Below, piece after piece: positions 45,663-58,300 of a stretch of DNA of 64,000 bases (within the stretch, counting starts at the first letter, position 1; each line of letters begins with the position of its first letter). The stretch is from Sanderia malayensis (Eukaryota; Cnidaria; Scyphozoa; Semaeostomeae; Pelagiidae). The notes beneath the pieces were generated by a model. The model did not search any database, was not told the origin of the DNA, and was given only the letters and a program-made list of their open reading frames with translations. The stretch spans positions 3,562,392 through 3,626,391 of the forward strand of contig RQOL01000616.1 of the NCBI GenBank assembly GCA_013076295.1, given 5' to 3'. A program made the translations under genes and the position numbers.

Positions 45663-48600
45663 TTAATTGAGTATATGTAACAAAACAATACCCTTTTGAC
45701 AACTATCACGCGAACATTCCCAATGTTTCTGTGCCATCACTCTATTTCTACATTTTGAGAAAGTCTTGATATTACTTTCAGTGCACTCGTCTAACAAGAA
45801 CTCATTTCTCCTTGGTCCAGCATTTGCATCCAAATGAAACGAACCAACTGCAAAAATTCGTCGCAATAAATTGTGCATAATTTCATAGAGTCTTGTTGTA
45901 CCAAAATCAATACCAGCAGGTTGCAGGGTCTCAGGAATGAACTCCAGTCGACCAAGATGAACCATGATATACTGACTCATGTTGCCTGCTTGCTTTATCA
46001 CTCTGTTTTGAATTACATTCAATGCATAGAAGTAAAGGTTCTGGCGAGATGTCCTGCTTTCGGTTGAATATTCTAAAGAAGTAACAAAACATTAATCATT
46101 ATCTAAAATATTGCATAAAAAAGATAAAATAATGAATCTATTATTTTATATCCAGGTATAAGAAGAATCAAGACATTGCATTGAGATAAAGACATCTAAC
46201 ATATTGTGGTGGATAATAGGGATGTCTAAGACATTGTAAAAGCTAATGTAGACGCATTAAATATCACGAATAATAAAAATAGATGTTTTGAAATAATACT
46301 TGGTGATTAAATGGCGTACCTTCTGTGCACAACATCATGATAAAGTCAGCCTCTTTCAATCGATCGTTCAAATAAACTCCACGTCCAAACTTTTGTACTT
46401 GATCTTCTTCTGTGATTTCCGAAACGGCATCAATACCATTGAGTCGAAGAATATGAATAAGATTGATCACAAATTCTTCAAGTTCATTACAACCAGAGCA
46501 GAATATAATGAGAAGCAGAGGTGCTGCAAAGAGTATAAAATTTAACATTTGAAACAGGTTAAAAGCAAACAGTGTTCAATTCTTCCATAATAATATATTG
46601 TTCCGATAGCAATGTTTCAAATATAAATGAACGATAAAATATAATGTTTTAAATGCAAATTTTGCTTGATAGGATTTATTACCTTTGTGATTGCTGGATT
46701 GTGATTTGGTTTCGTTGTTGATAAAGTCTGCAGGTTGTTGCTTGACTTGAGTAAGAAGCTTCAAGCTGACAGTGCTTTTTTTAACACTCTTTCTGTGCTT
46801 TCGAAGACATATGAATATGATTATGAAGCAAATGATAGTCAGGAAAGCTGTCATTCCAAATATGTAATAGTATAAGTTGGGTTTTTTCTCTGGAAAATGC
46901 AGAAAAGATAATTCATAAATTATCGACAATTGATAAAAATCAGATATAAAAGAAAAATGAAGCAATGTGATTTACTGATCGCATGACTTTTCCGGTTTCT
47001 GCAGCTAACTAAAAATGGGGAAATCTTTATTTCACAGTTCAAATCGTCTTTTCCGTTTTCTGGGCACATTAGAATCTGCAGAGAAAATGATAAGATTATT
47101 TAAGCATTTGTTAGTCGATAGATAATTAATTACGTTGAAATATAAACAAGATACACGCAAGGAAAACACTTCCATAGTGGCACAACGTTTTAGTGCGTTG
47201 AAGAGAAGAAGTGGTTAAAACGAAAGCGAAGAATAGATGAAAGGAAAATGACAAAAAAGACAAAAAGCTGAGCATTTACTAAAAATAAAATCACATTACC
47301 TCAAAGCAATGTTGACTATCTTGAGAAAAGTTTCTATAAGTGAAGTTGTTACTATCCTGGAAGAAAAAGAAGATTGCTATGAAAAATATAAATACGAAAT
47401 AAAAGAAGATAAAATTTCTTGGAGGATGATTATCACTACCTTGCTGAGTTGAAACGCATCTTTGAACAGTAAATTTGAGCAACACGATGCCTGGTTCTTG
47501 CAAACTACTGTTGAATGACGTATAACATAACTTGCAAAGCCAGTCACGTTTGGGCGCTTCCAAAAGAAGGAAATCTTCTCTCGACTTGAGCATCTGTCAA
47601 CACGTAAAGCTTGCAGCTGAGATACTGCAAGGATAAATGCAATCGTTTCAGGTTATTTGAAAGTATTTTTAAACCAGCAAAACTGGGTGGTTTCTTGAAA
47701 CGTAAATGCCACAGTGAATTGCAACTGCAATTAACTGGTATGGTATTGTGTAGACATTGAATCAAGTTCCATCATTTTACTCAAAAAGCTTACGTGCATT
47801 GTTTTATTGACATGCATTTGATCCATAAAGATGAATCGGCCTACGCCATGATATACTCTTGAGTTGTTTTAATAAATAATGTATAATTCGGAAAGAAGAA
47901 AATAACCAAACTGTGCCCAGTGTGGCATAATTCTACACTCATACTTATATGCTTTGCATAAATCATTATTTAATCAGAGAAAATACGGTGAAAGCTTACA
48001 GCAATGGTAAGGTGTTGGCAATCCGCTCTTTTGTAAAACGTTGCAAAAGTCTGAAATATAATGGCCAATCAATCAGTTTATATTTAAGCGTATTACCAAT
48101 GTAGATTACTATTATCTAGAGACGTCGAGTAAAGAGAGCAGGGACAATTAGTAGATCCTATAGTATCTTACCCTGTGGATGGAAGATGGAAGATTTTGGA
48201 TCAGCTTTTGCATTCGTGTCTTTATGTTTGCATTGAATTGTGAAAATATATTGTTCAATGACTAGCAGGTCAAGTGGTAATGCAGGAAGTTCGAAGCTCA
48301 AAGAAGTCTAGAACAACCAAACAGCAAATTGATTTAAACAGGTTCAATACGCTCAACAAGCAAGATACGAAAACGCTTCAAATAGATGCGTAAATTTAGC
48401 AAACATGTTGTAATCAAGGAGTTCCATTAAAAAAGGCTCACATTGGGAAGTTCTAGCGACCTGGATCTTCCATTTCCGACGATATATGAAAAGTAAAAAC
48501 CAAGAAGATTCGTTTGCTCTGTAAACAAGAGATGTTGTATCACAAATCAACACATAATAATATCACGAATCAGCACATAATAACAATTAATAATTCAGCA

Positions 48601-49100
48601 CAATAACCGCTTTATCATCGCTTAAAATGTTATGAAAAGTGAAAGTACGAAAGATAATTAATCATAACTAGTTTCTGCATTTCTTTACCTTTGTTGGATA
48701 TTGACCATTTCACTTCAAGGGTTATAGTCTTATTTCTTCTGCCTACATTGGCAGAAGCAACAATGCTTGAAATGCAATCACCTGTAAACAAACGTGCATT
48801 GTATTTTCATGGATTTCAGTAAACATTTCAAAATGACACGATTCTAATTTGAGCTCGTGAAAATGTGAGAGTAACACTATATCTTACCGTTGCTTCTTTG
48901 GCTTGGATTTTTGCCGCAAAATACCTAAAAAGGCAACGGAAAGGTTTATGATGATTAGTCACGCAAGACACAGAAGCTTTTTGTGAAATGGCATTTCGAG
49001 AAAGGTTAAGTAAAAAGAGAATATTGAAACTTACCTTCGTGAAGTCCTGTAAAACAGTGAGAATTAGTAGAATATTCGAGAAGAAGAAGAGGAGATTCAT
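45663..49100 (-). CDS. IL-17-receptor-like transmembrane protein with SEFIR domain (minus-strand partner)
   Basis: Minus-strand exons: 49100-49035, 48924-48888, 48781-48689, 48518-48442, 48307-48172, 48050-48000, 47624-47440, 47356-47300, 47075-46976, 46889-46683, 46523-46320, 46072-45663. All phases agree and give 540 residues. Order: signal peptide (MNLLFFFSNILLILTVL), a Cys-containing ectodomain with fibronectin-like strands (LEVKWSIS, ISFFWKRPNV), one transmembrane helix (YYYIFGMTAFLTIICFIIIF), a basic juxtamembrane stretch, then a cytoplasmic SEFIR domain split over the last two exons (LLLIIFCSGC start, ADFIMMLC strand). SEFIR domains pair with adaptors of the Act1 type in IL-17 signalling. 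It sits head to head with the next gene, about 0.94 kb apart. A SEFIR receptor assignment is firm; exact orthology to a vertebrate IL17R subtype is not possible. Confidence 0.85.
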
Positions 49101-50035
49101 CGAGTCACCTTTAACATCCCAACGTCTTTATGAACATCAAAGTCATTTGGTGCAAAATGCCATAATATTTTCGCTTGCTGTTTGCGACGTGATTAGCATC
49201 AAGAAGATAGCAGCAATTATTCAATACATTCCATTCTGTTCAATATTTCCATGCACCTGATTGGAGCTCGCGAGTTGCGTGCAACGTCGAAGCCATTGGA
49301 AAAGCCCTCCTCAAATTATTAATTATTCATCTGATATTATTCTTGCTGTTAGTAATTCAGAGAAGCATCGTACAACAATCCACACGGCAATCTATCCAGC
49401 AAAGCGATTGAATTTTACACCTGTAATCTTCCTGAATGGAAACAATAAACAAGTGCGCATGCGGATAAATTGATGATGTCATTATGACATGGAGACAAGA
49501 CGAAGTTCGAGTCTAATCATTTTATTTTCAGCTCCGGAACATTGAACCCATGTTCCGTGCTCACAAAAAAAGCTGAGCTAAGCAAAAGAAAGAACAGCCT
49601 CGTAATGGTGCTCTCTTTTTGTTTGCATCAAAAAGAGAGCACCATTACTTCTGTCAATAAATGGTCTCCTAGTTAATAACAAAAATGCAAGCCTATAATG
49701 TGATTTTACTTTCGACTTCTGAGAAGCTGATTTCTTCCAGTGATTTCACAGTACAATTAAGTCTTCGACCATGACTAACTGTAAACAGCATTATGACCCG
49801 ACAAAGAAAGCCATTTCTTTCCCTTTCATCTCTTTTGTTGCGGTGGAATGTGTTTTTTGCAATTCATTATGATGCAAATATTACCAATTGAAATATCGAT
49901 TCCTTTTTCAAAGCATAAACAAAACCCATATTGTTAATTGGAGCATGATAAAGCTCTAATTATATGTTACGAGCAATGTATAGCAATTAGTTTTATAACA
50001 GGAACTTCCAAGTCTCCAAAAAACGCATTTATATA
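49101..50035. promoter_or_regulatory. shared upstream region of the divergent IL-17-receptor-like pair
   Basis: About 935 bp separate the two oppositely directed start codons, so the region must hold both promoters. No protein is supported in its short frames. Its most striking element is the hairpin at 49602-49648. Confidence 0.55.
49602..49648. repeat. perfect 19-bp inverted repeat (hairpin) between the divergent receptors
   Basis: GTAATGGTGCTCTCTTTTT at 49602-49620 is followed by nine bases and its exact reverse complement at 49630-49648. The arms are perfect and the loop short. The right arm lies about 390 bp upstream of the plus-strand start codon. It could be a cruciform or RNA hairpin, a small foldback insertion or part of an unannotated small RNA. 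The sequence alone does not decide. Confidence 0.85.
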
Positions 50036-53000
50036 ATGGATTGCACAAAAACAAACATGGCAAGTCGAAAAACTCTTTACTTATGTGTTTATATTTACGT
50101 TTTTTGTGGCACTATAAGCGTTCTGACTTTACGAATTCCATCGCGAAACCATGAAATAATATATCCGAATCACGCTTCTCAAAAAAGTAACTTCGAAAGT
50201 AATGAGTCGCCAATATTGTATCACGACGAACATGGCCTAAAAAGCAGAGAATCACGGTTGCTGGTACAGACATCGGTTGCCCGAACTTTTCATTCCAAGG
50301 TAGAGTATTCAAAGGATACCAAAATAATCGCATAACTCGCAGCTTATATGTATAAGGCCGTTTTTAAATTTATCATATTTTAACGAATGCTTAATCTATA
50401 TCGGAGTGTCTTGTGTCATTTTACCAGCTATTCCTGCTAAAACTAAAACAACACTTATATAATAAGCTATACTTTGAAAAGATAACAAATGCGACTATGG
50501 TATATGGTTGATAAATTCAAATAGCGTCGGTCGTGACGCAGTTGTGCAAATAAAGGAAGTTTTCCGTTGCGGGTTTATCGTCCCAACTATTGATTTGGTT
50601 TCGAGACAATTTCATCAAAGGAAAAATGTCCTTTCGTGCACTTAAGCGTTAAGTTTTCAGTTAAAAAAGTGTCAAGATATTTAGTTGTGTTTACTTCATC
50701 CTTCAGACATTACAGAAACAAACTTCCACCCAAGATTTTTATTCTTTTCTTTCATATAGCATTTGCCTCACCATAAGCGCTTAAAACGACGAGAAATTAG
50801 TGAGTTTTAGTTAACATTATATACTGCTTATCAAACTCCATGTTTATTAACTTGGTTTTAGAGCAATAAGGAGTGGATCATACCCTTCTTATTTAGATAT
50901 CTCTTCTATTATTTTCCCTGATACTTTTAATATCTTTAATATAGCATTTGCATTGTTTTATTGCTCAAATGACTTGATTTTAGGTAACATCACAAAAGTT
51001 TGTGAAAATTTTCGGAAGGCAGGAAAGGCGGCCGGTAAACAAATAAATTGAGATATGTGCTAAATATCTGTTTAATTTTCTTAGCCCTGTTTAGTGTGTT
51101 CTGATAAAAAATTGTCACACCCATTTTCAAGTTAGAGGAAATTCGGTAACGATAGCTAAGCTAAACTTAATTAGTCTTGCCTGAAGATGATTTGAGCTGC
51201 CTTTATGAAATGAAAATCAAACCTTTGTTTATTTATCTATTTCAGTGAGCAGTTGCCCGCCGGCATATGTGGAGGGATTGTTCTGTGATGGAGTGCATTG
51301 TACAGATAAACCAAGTGCACCTTCTTCTGTAGAAGTGCACGAAAAGTTGAATAAAACAACAGGGTTTCTTGACTTCCACATTTCATGGAAAGGACCGTTG
51401 TTTGGTAAGCTTAAACAATGATTAGCTGCACCTCTGTGCACCAGGAAAAATAAATAGCCGTCCAAAAATTAAAAGTGGGCAATGATATTGCCAGGGACGC
51501 CAGAAGCACGGGGGAAATGGGGGCAGCCGTGCCCTTGTAATGATATGGTAATTGTAATATTATTTATTGGAAATGCACCCCTTTGAGCAGCTGCCCCCGC
51601 CTAAAAATGCTTCCGGTATCCATGAATACGGCAATACGGCAATACGGCAGTACGTAATTTGGCTTCTCGCAATTTCTTTCCAGGAAAAACATTTTTGTGC
51701 GGTTTTCATGTAACGGTGACTGCTGTGTCGGGAAGTCATTTCGGAAGCAATTGTTATCAAATACATTCAAAGGTAAATTTTGCTGAACAAAACTAAATTG
51801 CCGAAAACTCCTTGAAATCCGGGACTTCATAATACTATACGGGATGTATGCCTATTTGTAGACGCAGTTATCGCATGTTGTCCACGGAATAAGTTTCAAT
51901 ACAAGATACAACGTAACAGTTACAAGTCTGCCTGCGTATAAAGACTTAGACCACAGCATCGCTTTTCTGGAGAAAAAAACACCTGGTAAGTAATTAAGGC
52001 TCTTGTAGTTATCCGCTGGGAAAAAATCAGATAATATGATGGAAATTATGAAGGCTGATTGCTATGCTTCTACTTCCAGGTGAATGCACATTTTATAAGC
52101 AGCACAACATTGTTTTGCCATGGAAATGTGGTAAGAGCAGCCTTGCAACTTTGATTCAATATGGAGCAGATCTTTGTAGCGTCTCTGAAAAGTCTAGTTT
52201 CCATATATCCGCAAGCTATAAGTCTTCATAGATATGTCCTGTTTTCTTTACAAGAATTGCCTCCATATATCAAGACAAGCGAGTGTACCAATGGAACAGT
52301 TAACGTCTCACTTCCCAATCCTGTAAACTCATCATTTGATTACTTCCATGTTTTCGTCATGCTTGGGGCACCTGAAGTAACACATGACTACACACCTTTC
52401 GACGGTAGTTTCCCAAAGGTCTGTATACTGCCACTGCTACCATATAATCTCGTAAACAAGACGCACTTTGGACATATTCTTCATCAAATAAATCAATATA
52501 TATTTATTTTTCTACCAGACAAAACAACAAGCTCTTATCAATAAGTTGCAGCCTGGCATCAAATATGTGGCTTCGGTAAGCTTGTGCAACACAATGAATA
52601 CCACGTGCCAGTGCTTGTAGTGGTATTCATCCGTATTTCTGCTTGACGTCTCTTGCTTTTCTAGGTTTACTTCGAAAAGAAATCACATACGGTCACTCAT
52701 ATTACATCGAAGCCTTTTAAATGCACAGGCAAGGCATTCCAATTACATTTAGCTTATAATGTTAATACCAGGCAATACCAATAACAATCGGTAAATTTGC
52801 TCACATTTAATCTTCGAAACTAATCTGAAAGCCATTGAAATATTGTCTTAGGCGAAGCAACAATAGTGCAAACATCTGACTGTTTGAATGGAACTATACA
52901 CGTAAGCTGGAACAAAGTGGACATATATGGCAAAGTGTGGTATAAATCTGCACTGTTTTTGCAAAGAGAAGATGGACAACGTTTGAAGGGCACTGAACAA

Positions 53001-54965
53001 ACTACGGTGAGCACCTTTGTATATGTTCACTTTGATGTCGCATTTTGTTTATCATTTCTTATGCAGCAAATATCAGTCACATTAATCAGGTCTAATTTTC
53101 TTCTGTTTCTATAGGATAACACTTCTGTCACCATTAATGGGCTCGAGCGAGGCAACTGGTACATTGTCGAGGTCTGTCTCTAATAAACATAATTGCAAGC
53201 ATCTTGGCCCATTTTCTTGTTCTATTCGAATAATCGAAATAAGAACTTGCTTTTCCTAGATTAGCGTGATTATTCGCGAAGAAAAGCAATATGTTATTGG
53301 AGAATCAAGTTCAAAGAGGTTTTCATGCGGAGGTGGGTCTCTTCCACGATTCCAATTCCGCATCTTCACGTAATACACAATTATCAACGTTACATTATGT
53401 CTTCTCAGGTATGGAGCCGACAAAATTGCCACAAACAACAAAATCATCAACAACAAAGCCAAATGGAGAAAATCCACCCACACTGGCATTATATTGTGTT
53501 TTGGGAGCAGTGGTGGTGGTTATAGCTTTATCAGTATTAACATACAGATATCGTCGAGTAATTGTTCACAAATGGATCTATTGTTACAAATATCGTAAGT
53601 AGTTCTCATTTTCTATGCAAATGCCAATCCAGTGTAGATCATTCCACACATCCCTAATGTCCTCAACTCCGGTTCCATAAACCCTTCGATAATGACAGTG
53701 ACTCTGGACCCGATGAACAGGTCCAATGTACTCTGGACCAGTTTTTTACTTGCAACTGTGTGCTTCAATCAAGCTGTATTTTCATCCCAGATCCACGACC
53801 ACCACAACCACTATTACCACTGTCACAGCAATCAACATCAACATCAGATAACCTATTACTACTGTCACAGCAATCAACATCAACATCAGATAACCTATTA
53901 CTACTGTCACAGCAATCAACATCAACATCAGATAACCTATTACCACTGTCACAGCAATCAACATCAACATCAGATAACAGTGTTCTGCTGCTGTATCCAA
54001 GTGGCTGTAAATGCATGACGCCATTCTTATTGATACTTGCAAAAGCACTGAAAAGTATTGGCTGTGAAGTTTACCTCGACATGTGCAACACGCTCCAAGC
54101 TGCTGAGCAGGGAGGCACAAACATGTTCAATGAGAACAAAATCATCGAAGCCAACAATGTGATCATGATCTTTTATGAAGGTAATAGCTACATACTCGTT
54201 GTACAATTGACTACACATTATACTCAATATACCCCATAGTCCATATGTTGCATAGGTAATTCCATCTGCTTTGCACAAAAGGTTATTGCTGCGCTAACAA
54301 CAATACTGCTTCTCACGTGCTCTTGCATCGTTTTCCTTCAAGATGCCAATGATAAATCATGGGACATATTCGTAGGACAGGTGGATGGTATATTGAAGAG
54401 GATTGTGGAGAGAAAAGACGCCTCTTCCAAATATATACCAGTCTCGTTTGGAGGTAATCACGGCAAAACGTGGGAGAAAGTGGTGGCAAGAACTGATCAT
54501 ATTGAATCTTTGAATTCGCGAGATATGTTCATTCGACTGTTTTCCAAATGCACCAAGACCGAGGCGCATGACAACAGTAAGGATATGCCAGTAAAAAACA
54601 TACCTGATGTAAGTGAAGAATTGATGGTGCAACTTCAGAAGTTATCAGCCAATATCAAATCAACAATTCATCCAGACTGCAAGAAAAGTGAATGCAAAAG
54701 AGTGCGTATGAACTAAACTGTCTCTTCTTCTTTCTGAATACTTCCAACGTCCGATTCTAGCAAACGGATCTTCTTCAGTCACCGCAACTGCTTCAGTTCC
54801 ACATTAAAATGAGTGACGTAATCATTTTTGTTTTCACAGGGTAGAGACGACAAAAATGTTGAAGATGGCAGCCAATACGACTCCTTCAACAATCTTGAAT
54901 TTCAAGAAGGTCTACGTAACGACATAAATGAGATGCTGATCCAAAATGAATTCGAAATGGCATGA
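50036..54965 (+). CDS. IL-17-receptor-like transmembrane protein with SEFIR domain (plus-strand partner)
   Basis: Exons: 50036-50198 (first exon, donor uncertain; 50186 also keeps frame), 51246-51404, 51684-51772, 51862-51985, 52080-52130, 52255-52418, 52519-52575, 52665-52728, 52852-53006, 53115-53171, 53260-53332, 53409-53594, 53791-54180, 54343-54701, 54840-54965; about 738 residues. Order: hydrophobic leader (after MASRKTLYLCVYIYVFCG), an IL-17-receptor-type ectodomain (CPPAYVEGLFCDG, FHISWKGP, YNVTVTSLP; later GTIHVSWNKVD), a Thr-rich stalk, one transmembrane helix (LYCVLGAVVVVIALSVL), a four-fold 14-residue repeat, then the SEFIR domain (SVLLLYPSG start, NNVIMIFYE strand) and an acidic tail. 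The intron after 52728 has a GC donor. It is diverged from the minus-strand partner but has the same architecture, so the pair probably arose by inverted duplication. Confidence 0.83.
53811..53978 (+). repeat. coding 42-bp minisatellite, four copies, juxtamembrane in the IL-17-receptor-like gene
   Basis: Four exact-length copies (168 bp) of a 42-bp unit each encode LLPLSQQSTSTSDN, with Pro/Leu variation at the third residue. The unit is a multiple of three, so copy-number change keeps frame. It lies between the transmembrane helix and the SEFIR domain, where it sets the length of a Ser/Thr/Gln-rich linker. Confidence 0.93.
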
Positions 54966-55321
54966 AAACGAGGCACACGACGAGTGTCTCGTTTTCATAC
55001 CAGCGAGTGTATTGGAGACTAGAAGTGTGCAGTTGATAATAAATAAGTTATGGAAATGAAACCCATTCGTAATGAACAGAAGGTTTCTGGTCATTTCTAT
55101 AACTTTTGTAGTGGTAATAATTCGGTAACCGCTTAATAGTTTTTGTTCTCGCTGATATCAATGCTTATTCAATCGAATAATTTCATAAATTTTTCGTCAT
55201 GAATTACAGAACAGTCTAGACACTGCTAAAAAGTTTAACTTTTAATGTTTATCTTAAAAAATCATGTACTGGCACCTAGTGCCACTACGTAGCCCAAATC
55301 AGAGGAAGCCATACCATTTCC
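54966..55321. other. short convergent intergenic region
   Basis: About 356 bp between the stop of the plus-strand IL-17-receptor-like gene and the stop of the minus-strand secreted-protein gene. It must contain both 3' UTRs. The part from about 55200 recurs near 63260, as the 3' flank of the tandem paralogue. Confidence 0.5.
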
Positions 55322-58300
55322 TCACTTCTTCACCATTGTCTGCCTGCACGAGGTGGCCAAGGAAGAAATGTCAGCCAGTTTAGAGAAAAGATCTTTGATC
55401 TTTGGTGCAGCTCCAGAAATTGACTGTTCATCGTTTATCACTCTCTTAATATCCTAAAACAGTAGAACAGACTTTCATTGCATATTCCGTTCACATTTAA
55501 AAGCAAACTGTTGTATATGAATACTTTAACATTTTAGCACGACATATGTATAACATATGTATAATTAGCATATTTAGCATAATATATGCATTGCATATGC
55601 ATATTCATGAAACCAGTCTTTCAGTATTTTAAAAAGGCACTTGCTAACGAATGTAAACAATCTTAAATTCAATGTGAAGCTTTGAGGATCTTTCAGGACT
55701 CAATCAGCTTCTTCAAAATTAGAAGTAAGCATCATATATAAATACCTTTGAAAATGATTGAAGCATCTGTGCATTTCTATCGCTGTCTACAGATGTTGGC
55801 ATTTGCATTCTTTTGCTTGCATCGGCACCAGACGTGACTAACTCATCTAGATATTTAGTAAATGGCAGGCCAGTTGTTTCTATGTAATTAGCATCAAGCT
55901 GTCGTTTCCAAAACTTCATTGCATCTTTGTCTTGCTTGTCGATTTGTGATCGTACAATCTTTCCCCAACAACTGATTTCTTCATAAGAAAAAAAGACCTT
56001 TATCTCACGCAAATTCATAACTTTGCACCGAACTGTTAATGCTTGTGTTAGAGCATTAAAAACCCATTGCGTGTCTAACTCTTTTCATTTGACATTACCC
56101 AGTTAAAAAAGCAGTACCACAATCCTTTTTCCATTTTGGAAATTTCACGGAAAAATACCAGCTACCTACCAGCATTGTTTCTTAGAATATGGCAATTATT
56201 TTTAAGACTACCTGTATCATAACGCGGAGAACGAGAGCTTGTCAGGCTCCATGGTTGGTCGCAAACTACTGACGCACATAAAATAGGTTATTCACCTACC
56301 TTATTCCCATTCGAAAATGAAATAAAAAATGTACATACCATCTTTTGCTTTTCTTGCATAAAACAAGGCATCGTTGAGCTCATCTTTTCTACAGCCATAG
56401 TAAAAACCTAGCAAGGATCAATGAAAGAATGAAGCTATACAAATATGCATTTGAATGTGAGCTTACGCAATGGCGAATCGCAATTCAATTCACTTATAAT
56501 CAATCGTATTGTACAGTATTGTTTGAAAGTGGAGAGTGAGTATTCATCAGACTTACATTCAGATCTCAACCCAAGTTTCAATCTGTTTATCTTGTTACGT
56601 TTTCTTGTAAGGAATTCGCTGAATTTTTGTTTTTGTTGTTCAGACGCATTCACAAGGCCGCTCAGTCCAAACGTTATGTCTTTGTAGCCCTTGACAACAC
56701 TTGACAACTTCACACAATGGTCTGAACTATCCAGCTCTGATAGAAAAGAAAACATGCATGAAGTAAAACTCGAAAAACACAAAGAGAAATTTGCAAAAAC
56801 ATCGAGTAAACAGAAAAAATAAAAGCATATTACTATTGACTGATTCTCTTTCTTTGAGCACAGAAGCATTTGATGCTGAATTAGAAGGATTTGAAATAAT
56901 AGCTTTGGCCATAGCATCATCTTTTGTTGCTTTTTGTGAAGCTGTATCTTTCGTGAAAGCACGTAACGTTGCCTCATCCAACAGTGTATATCTAGGCAGC
57001 TGTTCATACGCAAGTTTTCTATAATAATTCTCCTCTTCGCTCCATACAACATCTCTTTTCGATGAGCTATCATCATCAGATTTGTCAATGTCTTCTGCTT
57101 CGTCCGCATTGGCCTCTACTCTGACTTTCTCCTGCTCAATCAACCCGAGCTTGGCTTTCACTTTAGATATTTTTCCCTTGATAGCCGATATACCCGGGTA
57201 CAGCTTATCAGAAATGGCTTCAGCTATTGTTTTTGCAAAGCTCAAATGCAGACAGCCTCTTGTGTCAAACTCTACTCTCCTCGTCTTAAAGAACGTGGCA
57301 TTGATGCTCAATCCAACGCAACCTTTGGATGCTTCTGTTAGTGCAGATTCAAAACACATGGAATGAATCTGAACAATGCTTTCTATAGCAGTCGATGCCA
57401 TTGCCTTGGCAGCATCAATTCCTGCTTTCATTTGGTCTGCTACATCGCTCAATACCTCTTTAGCAGTGCTTAGTAGCTTTTTGGAATTATCGAAGAATGA
57501 CTTTCCAAGATTGAACAATTTTTTCACTCCTTTGAGCAAAAAGAGGAGGGCCTACAATATAAGAAAAGCATATAATAAAACATTCACCAAATAGCATAGT
57601 TTCATATCAAAATTCCCTTGCTTGGATAACATGTGCATGTGCAACGTCGACTTACATCCAGCGCAGCTTGCTTGGCTTTAGCCTTCAATTTACCAATAAG
57701 CTTTTTGCCTTTACATTCGGCTAAACATTCATAGTTGGGGACTTTGAACTTGCAGTCATTCCAAACTGTACAACCAACAAACCTTTCTCCAACTTGCAAA
57801 CACTTAGGATCCCAATCTGGCCCACCGATACATTCTACGATAAAATATCCAGACTCAGAAACCAAATTTCAAAGCAAGTAACACCATCACCAGTAAAACA
57901 ATAAAAAACTATAAAGTTCACTCACCTGTAGAGCATTGCTCAATACATTTCTCATTAAGAAGTCTCTTGGCTTCCGAGATCTTTTTGCCTTTTTTACGCA
58001 GCTTATCTTGAAAATCCTTCACTTCTTGATCCATTTTTGTGACACCTTTCTTAGACTTCAAGTAGAGATCTCCTATAGCCAAAGCGGATTTATCAGCTTC
58101 TTTCATCGTTTCAGTCGCTGCCTTACCAGCTGTCTCTAGAGCTTCTTTCACGTCATTCTTAACGATCTCAGGCCCAGTTGCAATGCAAGCATTGACCTAA
58201 CAAGAAAAAGCATAATCAAAAGAATTGTTTGGTACTAAATTTACTTGCCAGCCAGCTACCATGAGAAATTATCAATTTAATTACCTCAAAACTCGCTGTC

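Noticed and set aside
50982..51035. Possible 51-bp exon before the second exon of the plus-strand IL-17-receptor-like gene
   Set aside because: It is bounded by AG and GTAAAC but does not supply the phase needed to enter the exon at 51246.
51560..51830. Minus-strand open frames within an intron of the plus-strand IL-17-receptor-like gene
   Set aside because: No recognisable protein; they overlap a supported exon (51684-51772) on the other strand.
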